Assembly (NCBI RefSeq): GCF_031626875.1
Contig: NZ_JANDMF010000010.1
Span: 1-64,000, forward strand
From: Clostridium sp031626875
Lineage (GTDB): Bacteria; Bacillota; Clostridia; Clostridiales; Clostridiaceae
Length of the DNA: 64,000 bases
Reading direction: 5' to 3'
In this document: piece after piece, positions 8,415 to 17,053 of the stretch
Layout: every line of letters begins with the position of its first letter
How positions within the stretch are numbered: the first letter of the stretch is position 1
Translations under genes and position numbers: made by a program
Notes under the pieces: generated by a model
The model's database searches: none
What the model was told of the DNA's origin: nothing
The model's input: the letters and a program-made list of their open reading frames with translations, nothing else

Positions 8415-9008
8415 ATGAAAAATCAATCATTAACCAGTCGTCAACAACAAGCATTAAAAACTAAAAATAAACTTTATAAAATTTCAATGGAATTGCTAGA
8501 GAAACAAGGATATGAAAAGTTAAAAATTGAAGATATATGCAAACAGGCAGGTGTATCTGTAGGTTCTTTTTATAATTATTTTAATTCAAAAAACGATATA
8601 CTTTTAGAAGTGTATAAACGAGCTGATAATTATTTTGAAAATGAAGTAAAAAATAATCTTAAAAATACTAATAGTTTAGATAAAATAATTGAATTCTTTA
8701 ACCATTATGGAAAATATAACGATATAGTTGGTATTGATATAATGAAGCAATTATACAATTCTAACAATAAAATATTTCCTCAAAAAGGAAGAGCTATGCA
8801 GACCTTACTTCAAGAAATTATAATTGAAGGTCAAAATAAAAACGAAATAAAATCTGACATGTCATCTGAAGAAATATGCGATTATCTATTTATTTCAGCT
8901 AGGGGACTTGTTTATGATTGGTGTCTAAATGATGATACATATAATGTTGTAGATGCTATACATAAGTATATTTCATTACTTATTACTATATTTAAAACTA
9001 ATAGCTAA
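8415..9008 (+). CDS. TetR/AcrR family transcriptional regulator
   Basis: A 197-residue regulator. The N-terminal helix-turn-helix is clear (LYKISMELLEKQGYEKLKIE, then DICKQAGVSVGSFYNYFNSK). The C-terminal ligand-binding part shows no recognisable relative. It is divergent from the flavin reductase gene and very probably represses it through the tandem ATTCA-N-TGAAT sites. GAGGAG stands nine bases before the ATG. The first residues duplicate a common TetR pattern (SRQQQALKTKNKLYK). Confidence 0.9.
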   Translation: MKNQSLTSRQQQALKTKNKLYKISMELLEKQGYEKLKIEDICKQAGVSVGSFYNYFNSKNDILLEVYKRADNYFENEVKNNLKNTNSLDKIIEFFNHYGKYNDIVGIDIMKQLYNSNNKIFPQKGRAMQTLLQEIIIEGQNKNEIKSDMSSEEICDYLFISARGLVYDWCLNDDTYNVVDAIHKYISLLITIFKTNS

Positions 9009-9051
9009 TTTACATACCTTTAACTATATATCAATATTTATAAATAATAGA

Positions 9052-9089
9052 AAAACATCAATAATTCTTATTTATATTATTGATGTTTT
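9052..9089. terminator. bidirectional terminator
   Basis: AAAACATCAATAA and TTATTGATGTTTT form a 13-base stem with a run of T on each side. It separates the convergent TetR and metallo-hydrolase genes. Confidence 0.75.
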
Positions 9090-9098
9090 CTTTTCTAA

Positions 9099-9956
9099 TT
9101 ATCTGCTTCCAACAGTTAACTTAGATGTTTCCATTATTTTTTTTATCATCTCTATTCTTCTATCTATAAATTTTGCCCATAAAGATTCATCAAGATATGG
9201 GTTGAATGTATCAGTAATTTCTTCTATTTTTTCAAGCATATTAACTTGACTGGGATGTGAACCAAGTACAATATCAATTTTCATATTTCTAACCTTTAAA
9301 AGACTGTTTAAAAACTCTTCTCTTATAGAAACAGGCCATCCACTCTTTTTAATATTTTCATCATCTAATGTGTTTAACCCAATTCCACCATGCATTCCAC
9401 AGTGATACACATTTCCTTTTTGATCCTTATCATCAAAAAAGAATGATGTAGTTCCTGGCGTGTGCCCTGGTGTGTGAAGTGTATGAATTATCATATTTCC
9501 AAGAATTATTACTTTATTATCATCATAATATTCATCTGCCTTAAATATTCCAAAAGGATATCCTTCTGTATATATTAAATCAGGTCTTTCTGTTAAAAAA
9601 TATTCATCTTCTTTCCCAATATATAACTTTGCTCCAGTATATTCTTTTATGGGATAAATACCTCCACAATGATCATAATGTACATGACTTAACAGAATAA
9701 TTTTTATATCTTTAGGATCAAATCCCAATTTTCTAATATTCTCTAACAGAAGATATACTTGATTATGCATAGTAGCATCAATAAGAATCAATCCTTCAAC
9801 AGTCTCAATTAAATATGCTCCTACCCAACTATTTCCTACATAATATACATGTGGTGCAACTTTAAATGGCTCTATAGCTACTTCCCATGGTCTTTCACAC
9901 CCTTGAATAAGTAGCCATTGTGGATTATTTCTATTAACATTTTTATTTTTCTCCAT
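9099..9956 (-). CDS. MBL-fold metallo-hydrolase
   Basis: A metallo-beta-lactamase-fold enzyme of 285 residues. The zinc motif is SHVHYDHCGG, and further ligands are expected in HTPGHTPGTTSF and GMHGGIG. The N-terminal strand pattern (NSWVGAYLIETVEGLILIDA) is typical of subclass-B3-like hydrolases with unknown substrate. The ATG at 9956, after GAAGGAAG, is preferred over upstream in-frame ATGs that lack ribosome sites. It is convergent with the TetR gene. The substrate cannot be predicted. Confidence 0.85.
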   Translation of the reverse strand: MEKNKNVNRNNPQWLLIQGCERPWEVAIEPFKVAPHVYYVGNSWVGAYLIETVEGLILIDATMHNQVYLLLENIRKLGFDPKDIKIILLSHVHYDHCGGIYPIKEYTGAKLYIGKEDEYFLTERPDLIYTEGYPFGIFKADEYYDDNKVIILGNMIIHTLHTPGHTPGTTSFFFDDKDQKGNVYHCGMHGGIGLNTLDDENIKKSGWPVSIREEFLNSLLKVRNMKIDIVLGSHPSQVNMLEKIEEITDTFNPYLDESLWAKFIDRRIEMIKKIMETSKLTVGSR

Positions 9957-10173
9957 AAAGTTTCTTCCTTCTTTCATAATTATTGTATAGAAATTTTCAA
10001 CAAATTTATATTTGAAAACTATCATAAATTTCATTCATAGTAGCTTCTAAAGACATACTCAAAAACTTCTTTTTCAATAATAATTATTTATTAATAAAAA
10101 TTTACAAAACACTTGAACTAGAAATAAAATTTTGTCATAATAATAAAATAAATATAGAAAGGTTGTGTTTAAA

Positions 10174-10350
10174 ATGGATTTACAAGAACAAATATTAGAT
10201 TTACTTGCTAAAGAAGATGCTATGAAAGCTGGAGAAATTGCTGAAGCTCTTGGTGTAGATAAAAAAGAAGTTGATAAAGCAATAAAAAAGCTTAAGGATG
10301 AGGAAAAAATAATATCTCCAAAAAGATGTTTTTATTCTGTAGAAAAATAG
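10174..10350 (+). CDS. small winged-helix DNA-binding protein
   Basis: A 58-residue protein that is almost entirely a winged helix: a helix (MDLQEQILDLLAKEDAMKAG), the recognition pair EIAEALGVDKKEVDKAIKKL, and a short wing KDEEKIISPKRCFY. Such tiny MarR/ArsR-like proteins occur in clostridia without a known role. The ATG at 10174 lies 11 bases after GAAAGG; the GTG three codons earlier is too close to it. It stands alone between two terminators. Confidence 0.75.
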   Translation: MDLQEQILDLLAKEDAMKAGEIAEALGVDKKEVDKAIKKLKDEEKIISPKRCFYSVEK

Positions 10351-10367
10351 TAAAAATTAATATCTTT

Positions 10368-10412
10368 AAATAAATAGAGAGCACTTTTCTCATAAGCGTT
10401 CCCTATTTATTT
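10368..10412. terminator. terminator after the winged-helix gene
   Basis: AAATAAATAG and CTATTTATTT form a ten-base stem around a GC-richer loop (10378-10402), between the small regulator and the convergent PhzF relic. Confidence 0.6.
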
Positions 10413-10421
10413 AGATATATA

Positions 10422-10905
10422 TTATAAAAACAAACTTCCCTTAATCATTGTTTTACCTATTCCTCCTACCTCAACTTTTATAGTATCATTGTCTCTATAA
10501 GAATGAGTTTCAATAAAACAAGGCATGTTTACAATTGCACCTTGCTCTGCACTTATTTTAAGTTCATCTTGTCCACAATATCTATTTTTTAATAGATAAG
10601 CTCCTAATGCGGCATTCCCCACACCACATCCTGGGTCCTCGATGCCTTTTCTTGGACATATATTTCTTGTATGTAAAGTATATTTCTTATTGTAAGTTTC
10701 AAAGGTAAAAGCTTGAATCTCATTCACCTTTAAACTATTGCAAAATTCTTTAAGAGGCTGAATATTTCTCTTAATATTCATTAAAGCATCTAATGACTTT
10801 ATTGGAACTATTAATATCACTAGCATCTACAAATACTGCTGCTGGATTTCCTTGAAAAGCTTCTTTTCCAAAACTATTAACTACATAAAAATCTTTCTCT
10901 CTCAT
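10422..10905 (-). pseudogene. PhzF family isomerase, internally deleted and frameshifted
   Basis: The start (ATG at 10905) encodes a normal PhzF N-terminus (FYVVNSFGKEAFQGNPAAVF), but that frame stops after about 43 codons. A second frame continues from about 10826 with the C-terminal half, including NICPRKGIEDPGCGVGNAAL (the family usually has GI-EDPVTGSA). Intact PhzF enzymes have about 260-300 residues. Here roughly 100 or more central residues are missing and the two halves are out of frame. It follows the flavoprotein gene by two bases and was once in its operon. No phenazine genes are nearby; PhzF-like proteins are widespread isomerases/epimerases of unknown role. Confidence 0.75.
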
Positions 10906-10907
10906 AA

Positions 10908-11438
10908 TTATTTTCCTTCTAATACTTTAAAAACCATATTTATTATTTGTTCCTTACTAGGAAATATGGATGGATGCTCATTATTTTCATTATTAACAAA
11001 AACAAATCCATCACCTATTAATGTTTTTACATTTCTCTTTACGCTTGGACTATTATACATCATATCATTAATATGTGTTGCTATTAACTTAGGTCCTCTA
11101 AATGACATAATAGTAACAGATAATAAATCATCTGCAATTCCATTAGCTGCCTTTCCTAAAATGTTAGCTGAAGCTGGAGCAATCAGTAACAAATCTGTAT
11201 TTTTTGATAAAGATTCATGATTTTCATCCCATGTTTTAGGTAATTCAAATGCATCAATTTGAACTGGATGTTTAATACTTCTTTGAACCATAAGTGGAGT
11301 TAGAAAATTTGTAGAATTTTTAGTCATAACAACATGAACATCTGCATTTAATTTTTTCAATTCTGCTATAATATCTAAAGCCTTTATTGCAGGACTACAA
11401 CCAGTAATAGCAACTACAATTTTTTTCCCTTTAAGCAT
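10908..11438 (-). CDS. flavoprotein of the HFCD family (UbiX/Dfp/EpiD type)
   Basis: A 176-residue flavin-binding protein. It has the Rossmann start KKIVVAITGCSPAIKALDII, the conserved LLIAPASANILGKAANGIAD segment around the flavin, and a PKLIATHINDMMYNSPSVKRN loop. Relatives decarboxylate peptidyl-cysteine or phosphopantothenoylcysteine, or prenylate FMN. The size fits a stand-alone member, but no UbiD partner or peptide precursor is visible, so the reaction is open. Likely first gene of an operon with the decayed PhzF gene. GAGAGGTG precedes the ATG. Confidence 0.8.
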   Translation of the reverse strand: MLKGKKIVVAITGCSPAIKALDIIAELKKLNADVHVVMTKNSTNFLTPLMVQRSIKHPVQIDAFELPKTWDENHESLSKNTDLLLIAPASANILGKAANGIADDLLSVTIMSFRGPKLIATHINDMMYNSPSVKRNVKTLIGDGFVFVNNENNEHPSIFPSKEQIINMVFKVLEGK

Positions 11439-11525
11439 ATTTACACCTCTCTAATCTTAGATTATTTATTTGTAAATATTATAACATATTACCATTTTAG
11501 TGTATTATTTAAACAAATTACTTTT

Positions 11526-12056
11526 CTATAACATTTTCTCTATTATCTCATCCATCTTACATACTTTTGCAAATCTATTATTCCAAATCTTATAATTATA
11601 AAATTCATAAAGTTTTTCTCCAGATAAATACTCATTCCCAAAAGTTGTATTTGTTTCTTCTGGAAAAATTATTTTATAACCAAGATCAAAGGCACTTTTA
11701 CAAGTTGCATCAATACAATATTCTGTCTGAAGTCCAGCTAGTACAATAGTATCTACACTTTTACTTTCTAAATACTTCCTTAATCCAGTTTTAAAGAAAG
11801 CACTATTATATTGCTTTTCGATGATTACTTCATTACTATTTGGAGCTATTTCATGATAGATTTGCCATCCATCTGATCCTTTTTCAAGTTCACTTCCCTC
11901 TCCATCATCATGTCTTACATATATAACCTCTGTATTATTTTCTCTAGCTACTGAAATTATTTTTTTTATATTATCTATTACTTTTTTCTTGTTATAAGGA
12001 TTCCCTCCAATTAATGCATTTTGAACATCTACAACTAATAAAACAAATTTGCTCAT
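11526..12056 (-). CDS. isochorismatase family cysteine hydrolase
   Basis: A 176-residue cysteine hydrolase. The catalytic triad is visible: D10 in LLVVDVQN, K81 in VIIEKQYNSAFF and C114 in GLQTEYCIDATC, with the cis-peptide-type turn before it. Related enzymes are nicotinamidases and other small amidases; length and motif are of the general YecD/YcaC-like group, not a specific nicotinamidase. It is monocistronic or co-transcribed with the flavoprotein, 87 bases downstream. AAAGGAAGAG precedes the ATG. The divergent LysR gene at 12238 may regulate it. Confidence 0.85.
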   Translation of the reverse strand: MSKFVLLVVDVQNALIGGNPYNKKKVIDNIKKIISVARENNTEVIYVRHDDGEGSELEKGSDGWQIYHEIAPNSNEVIIEKQYNSAFFKTGLRKYLESKSVDTIVLAGLQTEYCIDATCKSAFDLGYKIIFPEETNTTFGNEYLSGEKLYEFYNYKIWNNRFAKVCKMDEIIEKML

Positions 12057-12237
12057 AATCTCTTCCTTTCATTTTGTTCCAATAGGATATGCTATTATAC
12101 AAAATCCACATGAAATTTTTCTTATATTTCTTCACAACTATTTATATTTTAAATTATAAAAGAGGTTTTTCTCTTTGTATAACGAATAAATCAAATAGCA
12201 ATTATCAAAAATATTGATTATAAGGAGCTATTACAAT

Positions 12238-13116
12238 ATGGATTATGAACTTTTGAAAACTTTCATTCTTCTAGCTAATCTGAAAAATTTTACAAAAACA
12301 GCTGAACAACTTCATGTTGTTCAATCTACAGTAACAAGCCGAATTAAACATCTTGAACACTCTTTAGGAGAATCATTGTTTATAAGAACAAATAAAAATG
12401 TTGTTCTATCAAATGCTGGAGAAGTCTTTCTTCCCTACGCTAAACAATTATTAAGCATTCATGAGTCAGCTATATCTAGACTAAAATCTTTAGAACTATT
12501 TAAGGATTCAATTAATATAGGTGTTGTTCATTCTATTTATGATTGCCATGTAGAAGGAATGATTATTAAATATATGCAACAAAATAAAAACATCTCAGTA
12601 CAAGTTACTATTGAACATAGTGAAAAGCTATTACAAATGCTTCATGAAGATAAATTAGATATAGCATTCACATACTTCAACATGAAATCTCCAAAATTCA
12701 TATCAACACCTTTTTTTAATGATGAAATAATATTAGTTACTAGTCCACAAAATTATAATTCTTCTTATCCCATTACAAATGATGAACTTAGAAATCTGCA
12801 ATTACTATCTTCATCAATTCTTACCGAATCCTTTGAAGAATGGTTTTATTCCATATTCCCACGAAATTATGTTTATCCACTTGACATAAATATTAGCAGT
12901 AATGTAATTCCTTTTTTGAAAGCAGGTATTGGTTATAGCTTTATTTTAGAACCAGCTGTAACCAATGCTCTTAATGATGGCTCTCTAGTAAAAGTAGATT
13001 TATTAGAAAGTTCAGCACCAACTATGGATAGTTATATGCTAATAAATAAACATAAGCTTAACTCAATTGCAGTAAATCAGTTGTTATCTAACATTATGCC
13101 AACTTTTTCAAATTAA
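12238..13116 (+). CDS. LysR family transcriptional regulator
   Basis: A 292-residue LysR protein. The N-terminal helix-turn-helix is MDYELLKTFILLANLKNFTK followed by TAEQLHVVQSTVTSRIKHLE. The C-terminal substrate-binding part contains INIGVVHSIYDCHVEG and KLDIAFTYFNM. The start is the ATG at 12238 preceded by TAAGGAG; a TTG eight codons upstream lies on the wrong side of that site. It is divergent from the isochorismatase-type hydrolase, so control of that gene and its flavoprotein neighbour is likely. Confidence 0.9.
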   Translation: MDYELLKTFILLANLKNFTKTAEQLHVVQSTVTSRIKHLEHSLGESLFIRTNKNVVLSNAGEVFLPYAKQLLSIHESAISRLKSLELFKDSINIGVVHSIYDCHVEGMIIKYMQQNKNISVQVTIEHSEKLLQMLHEDKLDIAFTYFNMKSPKFISTPFFNDEIILVTSPQNYNSSYPITNDELRNLQLLSSSILTESFEEWFYSIFPRNYVYPLDINISSNVIPFLKAGIGYSFILEPAVTNALNDGSLVKVDLLESSAPTMDSYMLINKHKLNSIAVNQLLSNIMPTFSN

Positions 13117-13147
13117 CTTACTACTACTTAAGTTTTTTAATAACTAA

Positions 13148-13183
13148 AGGCAGTGAGATTAGTTATATAAAATCTCTCTGCCT
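13148..13183. terminator. bidirectional terminator
   Basis: AGGCAGTGAGATT and AATCTCTCTGCCT pair with one mismatch, followed by a T-rich run. It separates the LysR gene from the convergent PhzF fragment. Confidence 0.75.
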
Positions 13184-13199
13184 CTAATTTTAATTAATC

Positions 13200-13400
13200 T
13201 TATACTGTTAATTGTGACTTAAATGCTATTACTGCATTTCCAGTGACAGGATCTTCATTAATTCCTATAGCTGGTGCAAACATCCTTCCATGTATCAAAA
13301 TATCACTTTCATTAGACTCATTAGTAAATACATAATATCCATTACAGCCAATTATACTGCTTAATTTAGATAATTCATCATACTTTGGCTCCAATGAATT
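13200..13400 (-). pseudogene. fragment of a second PhzF family gene
   Basis: A frame of about 64 codons encodes a piece from the C-terminal half of PhzF, including the diagnostic GRMFAPAIGINEDPVTGNA, then ends early at 13200. No ribosome site or ATG precedes it; a TAA lies just upstream at 13401-13403. About 60 residues normally follow the EDPVTG motif and about 180 precede it, so both ends are lost. It is a separate copy from the relic at 10422-10905, because the corresponding motif in that relic has a different sequence. Confidence 0.75.
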
Positions 13401-13416
13401 TTAAATAGATGACAAT

Positions 13417-13881
13417 TTATTTTCTAGCTTTTCCTGAAATATGATTAATATTTATTTTTATCACCTTAGTTTTTGATCCTGCATTCTTAATATAGACTTT
13501 CCCTTTTTCTAAATGCTCTGGTGAATATTTTTTTAATATTTCTATAAGAACTTTGTTTTTTTCTTTATCAAAAACTTCATTAGCATCTCCAAATATAACT
13601 ACACTTTCATAATTTGTACTAAATTTATCTGGTAAAACACATGTTTTTCCAACTACACAAAAAGATACTTTATCATTATTAAATATATTATCTAATTTAT
13701 GTCCTTCATTAGCACTATGAAAATATATAGCATTATCTAAATAAACATAACTTATTGGAACTCCATATGGATATTCATCTTTGCTTATAGTTGATAAAAC
13801 TCCGTACTGCTCTTTAATTAAAATTTCTTTAACCTCTTCTATTTGAATTTCTCGATCTTTTCTTCTCATTTCTTTATACAT
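13417..13881 (-). CDS. pyridoxamine 5'-phosphate oxidase-like flavoprotein (NimA-like)
   Basis: A 154-residue split-barrel flavin protein: an N-terminal helix (MRRKDREIQIEEVKEILIKE) followed by YGVLSTISKDEYPYGVPISY, YFHSANEGHKLDNI and VSFCVVGKTCVLPDKFSTNY. This is the arrangement of the Nim-type PNPOx-like family, some of whose members reduce nitroimidazoles. The heme or FMN ligand cannot be told. GGAGGGAG gives a good ribosome site for the ATG at 13881. The natural role in clostridia is unclear; redox detoxification is plausible given the neighbours. Confidence 0.85.
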   Translation of the reverse strand: MYKEMRRKDREIQIEEVKEILIKEQYGVLSTISKDEYPYGVPISYVYLDNAIYFHSANEGHKLDNIFNNDKVSFCVVGKTCVLPDKFSTNYESVVIFGDANEVFDKEKNKVLIEILKKYSPEHLEKGKVYIKNAGSKTKVIKININHISGKARK

Positions 13882-13945
13882 AAATATTCTCCCTCCTTTT
13901 ATTTATCTTATATAACTGATATTGAATTATTAGATTTATTATAAA

Positions 13946-13988
13946 AAAGGAATACTTAAAAAGCTTTATTCTTCTAAGCATCCCTTTC
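13946..13988. terminator. terminator between the PNPOx-like and flavin-reductase genes
   Basis: AAAGGAATACTTA pairs, with G-U pairs, to TAAGCATCCCTTT. On the minus strand it lies just after the flavin-reductase gene. Confidence 0.45.
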
Positions 13989-14013
13989 TAATTATAAAAT
14001 AATTTTATACCAC

Positions 14014-14520
14014 TTAACGTGCTAAGATCTCTAAAATTTCTCCAATATAAAGATTGTGATAATCTTTATCCTTATAAAACTGCTCATCAATTTCATCCAT
14101 AGCAAAACTTTCTGGTAAGATTGGTTGACAACACATTTTCTTGCATACTAAAACAATTGAAGCCTCATCAATATAAGGAATTTCTTTATGATATCCTACT
14201 GTTACTTTTGCTCCTTTTATTTTATCTTCATCTCTTCCAGATACTGTTCCCATATACTTAAGAACTTCTCCATATTTCTCATTTTCTAAGAAAGAAAGAG
14301 AAAATGAATCTGAATTATCGATAAATTCTTTAGTATAACGACTATCTCTAACTACTATATATGCAACATTTTTTCTCCACATAACTCCTAGTCCACCCCA
14401 AGATGCAGTCATACTATTTACTTTTCCATCCTTCTCTGCTGTAATAAGCATACCTTTACTTATCATGCTAAATGGGCTGAAATCAAATGATTCTGCTGAA
14501 ATTTCCTTAAATGTACTCAT
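14014..14520 (-). CDS. flavin reductase family protein
   Basis: A 168-residue FMN-binding split-barrel protein. The family block KVNSMTASWGGLGVMWRKN (about 33-51) and the YIVVRDSRYTKEFIDNSDSF segment identify flavin-reductase-like or FMN-binding proteins of Firmicutes. It probably reduces or binds flavin with NAD(P)H. ATGGAGG stands seven bases before the ATG. It is monocistronic between apparent terminators. The electron acceptor is unknown. Confidence 0.85.
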   Translation of the reverse strand: MSTFKEISAESFDFSPFSMISKGMLITAEKDGKVNSMTASWGGLGVMWRKNVAYIVVRDSRYTKEFIDNSDSFSLSFLENEKYGEVLKYMGTVSGRDEDKIKGAKVTVGYHKEIPYIDEASIVLVCKKMCCQPILPESFAMDEIDEQFYKDKDYHNLYIGEILEILAR

Positions 14521-14762
14521 AACTTAACCTCCATATAATAATATGTATTCATTAATTTTATAATATTAATATCTTATTTAACTTTCCAGTAATAGCTTTA
14601 AAATCACGTTTCTTCCTTTTATTATAACAAAAAAGAAGGAGATTTTCCTTACCTGTTTCTCCCTCTGAATTTCTTTTCACTTTTACATCCTTTATGCTAT
14701 ATCTATTTTTCCCCACTATATATATAGGGTTAATTCTAATATTAGAAATTTAAATCACTCAA

Positions 14763-15086
14763 CTAATGATTTCCACCTATTTTGCATGAAACTGATTGAT
14801 TCCACATATCTTCTGAAATTACATCTGAATATAACTTCTCATTCTTTTTGAACCAACTATTAGCATATGAACAAGTTGCTGTTGCTTTAATTCCTCTTTC
14901 TCTTAAACTTTCAACCACAACTTCCATTATTTTATTAGCTACACCTTTTCCTCTTAATACTGGATTAACATAAACATGATTTATATTTATTTCTCCATTT
15001 TTTCTATCATCAAAAGTAGCCTCTGCCATTAGTTCACCTTTTTCATTTTCACTATATATACGTCCATTTTCATATTTCCAATCCAT
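14763..15086 (-). CDS. GNAT-family acetyltransferase, YjdJ-like
   Basis: A 107-residue protein. It carries the acetyl-CoA loop VNPVLRGKGVANKIMEVVVE (residues about 41-60), then IKATATCSYANSWFKKNEKL, which matches the short GCN5-related YjdJ/YidJ group. These are single-domain proteins with no known target. AAAGGAGC precedes the ATG at 15086. Between it and the flavin-reductase gene (14521-14762) I see only AT-rich sequence with hairpin-forming purine/pyrimidine tracts near 14630-14675. Confidence 0.85.
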   Translation of the reverse strand: MDWKYENGRIYSENEKGELMAEATFDDRKNGEININHVYVNPVLRGKGVANKIMEVVVESLRERGIKATATCSYANSWFKKNEKLYSDVISEDMWNQSVSCKIGGNH

Positions 15087-15203
15087 ATTTTTCAGCTCCT
15101 TTCTTTAAATTATATTTTAACACTAGTTATAACTTATTTTATATGATAATATACACATTTCTAAAAATATATTTTACAAAAATTCATAAAGCAAATTTAA
15201 ATT

Positions 15204-15998
15204 CTAAATTAGTTTTTCAGGAATGAACTTAGAAGAAAATTTTTTTATTAGAATATAATCAATAAAAAACAGTCCAATTCCCCCCATAAACATTACAAAG
15301 TTGCTCAATAAAAGTACTCCTGTTACTTGCCCCACTAATATAAGAGCTACCGGAATCACAAGAAGTCCACTTACTTGCTGCGCTTCCTGGAAACTTTCTG
15401 ACTTTGCTGATACCATCACAGTAAATATTAAAGATACTAGATTCATGGCAGGTGCAATCCAAAGTATTATTATCAGCCATTTTATGTCTGGGAAAATAAG
15501 ACCTCCGAAATAAACAAATCCACCTATATTAACTATGATTCCAAATACTATAAATGAAATTAAAGTAACCGCATAAGATGGTAAAAAAACTCCTAAAATC
15601 TTTGCTCTAAGCAGTTGTTCCATAGATATTGGTGTATAAAGCAATGACTCTAGAGTTTTATGTTCCCTTTCTCCTACAAAGCTACTTGCTCCAATAATTC
15701 CTGAACACATTATTGGAATTATAAGAAAATATGAAGGAAACATATAATTTACAGTTACTTTTATTAAAAGTTGAGATGAAGTATATGCAGCATATTCAGA
15801 AGGCAACTTTTTTAAAAGTGGAGCCATTTTTATGAGCATACTTGAATCATTTCCAATAAATATTGTACTTATAAACATTCCTATTGGTATGACTACAATC
15901 AAAATAATAGGAACTATAATCATAGGCATAATAACACGTTTTGAACTTACTATTTCATTTATATCTTTGTTTATTAATGCTTTTTCATTTCTATTCAT
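15204..15998 (-). CDS. ABC-2 type transporter permease
   Basis: A 264-residue membrane protein with six predicted helices. The first is near residues 22-43 (MIIVPIILIVVIPIGMFIS). The permease motif GASSFVGEREHKTLESLLY (about 105-123) is followed by paired hydrophobic segments. It is the membrane part of an ABC-2 exporter whose ATPase gene is directly upstream (stop at 16014, 15 bases away). AAGGGGG serves as its ribosome site. The cargo is unknown. The absence of lantibiotic or sensor-kinase genes nearby argues against a classic antibiotic-efflux module. Confidence 0.85.
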   Translation of the reverse strand: MNRNEKALINKDINEIVSSKRVIMPMIIVPIILIVVIPIGMFISTIFIGNDSSMLIKMAPLLKKLPSEYAAYTSSQLLIKVTVNYMFPSYFLIIPIMCSGIIGASSFVGEREHKTLESLLYTPISMEQLLRAKILGVFLPSYAVTLISFIVFGIIVNIGGFVYFGGLIFPDIKWLIIILWIAPAMNLVSLIFTVMVSAKSESFQEAQQVSGLLVIPVALILVGQVTGVLLLSNFVMFMGGIGLFFIDYILIKKFSSKFIPEKLI

Positions 15999-16013
15999 TT
16001 TATAATAGCCCCC

Positions 16014-16931
16014 TTATAATTTTATATCATCAGATATGCCTTTAATATATTTAAAGTATAATTCTTCTAAAGACCATTTTTGTTGCTTGGCTTCATAAAT
16101 TTCTCCACCAGTTGTAACTATTCCTTGTATTAAATCATTTACCTCTTTATCTCCTAAAATAGATTTACTATATATATCATTCTCTTCATATGTAAACCCA
16201 AACTTCTCTGAAATATTTTTTCCTCTAATTTTTAATCTAACAGAAGCATTTTTCTTTAAAGCTAGTTCATCAAAAGTACCTATTCCAAGGATATTTCCAT
16301 CATTTATAAAACTATATAATGTACAAATATCTTCAGCATACTTTAACTGATGAGTACACAGAAAAATTGTAACTTCATTTTCTTCAGCAAGTTCTTTTAT
16401 AAGCCTTGTAACATTTAGAGCGTTTTCTGGATCTAAACCAGAGGTTGGTTCATCTAAAAATAAAATTTGAGGATTATGAACTAATGCTAACCCTAAGGAA
16501 ACTCTCTTTTTCATTCCTGTACTAAATGACTTTACCTTTTTATCTTTAACATCTATAAGTTCTAGTCTTTTCAATATAGAATTAGTACGTTCCTTAAGTA
16601 ACTTTTCCTCCATCTCATGCATTTTTCCAAAAAACATTAAATTTTGTTCAGCTGTAAGATTTTCATAACAAAAAGAACTTTCTGTCATAACTCCACACAA
16701 TTTATGAATCTCAAGATTACGTCCTCCTACAGGTATTCCTAAAATTTCTGCATGTCCTGATGTTACAGATAAAATTCCATTAAGAATTCTAACAGTGGTG
16801 GTTTTTCCTGAACCATTAGGTCCAAGGAAACCAAATATCTCACCTTTTGGTATGCTTAGGCTTATATTTTTCAAAACATCATTCTTACCATCATAGGACT
16901 TCTTAAGATTTTCTATATTTATAGCATTCAT
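16014..16931 (-). CDS. ABC transporter ATP-binding protein
   Basis: A 305-residue ATPase with Walker A GFLGPNGSGKTTTVRIL, signature FSTGMKKRVSLGLAL, Walker B ILFLDEPTSGLDP and the switch histidine in FLCTHQLKYAEDI. The start at 16931 has AGAGGTG six bases upstream; the GTG three codons earlier overlaps the site. It forms an exporter with the downstream permease. The C-terminal 80 residues are the regulatory tail common to CcmA-like ABC-2 ATPases. Substrate unknown. Confidence 0.9.
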   Translation of the reverse strand: MNAINIENLKKSYDGKNDVLKNISLSIPKGEIFGFLGPNGSGKTTTVRILNGILSVTSGHAEILGIPVGGRNLEIHKLCGVMTESSFCYENLTAEQNLMFFGKMHEMEEKLLKERTNSILKRLELIDVKDKKVKSFSTGMKKRVSLGLALVHNPQILFLDEPTSGLDPENALNVTRLIKELAEENEVTIFLCTHQLKYAEDICTLYSFINDGNILGIGTFDELALKKNASVRLKIRGKNISEKFGFTYEENDIYSKSILGDKEVNDLIQGIVTTGGEIYEAKQQKWSLEELYFKYIKGISDDIKL

Positions 16932-17005
16932 TATTTTCACCTCTCATTTATTAAACGCATAAGCCTCTAAAAAGTTCATAAAATTATTATTTAATCCTAA
17001 AATAA

Positions 17006-17046
17006 AAAAATACTACCATTTTTATATGTTGTTGATAGTATTTTCT
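17006..17046 (-). terminator. terminator of the helicase operon
   Basis: AAATACTA and TAGTATTT flank a longer imperfect stem, and the element ends in T tracts on both sides. It lies directly after the UvrD-like gene. Confidence 0.5.
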
Positions 17047-17053
17047 TAATAGA

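Noticed and set aside
10422..13400. Phenazine biosynthesis locus because of PhzF
   Set aside because: No other phz genes are present. PhzF-like proteins are common in non-producers, and both copies here are broken.
15259..15513. Short frames inside the ABC permease gene
   Set aside because: They are out-of-frame readings of the permease and have no ribosome sites.
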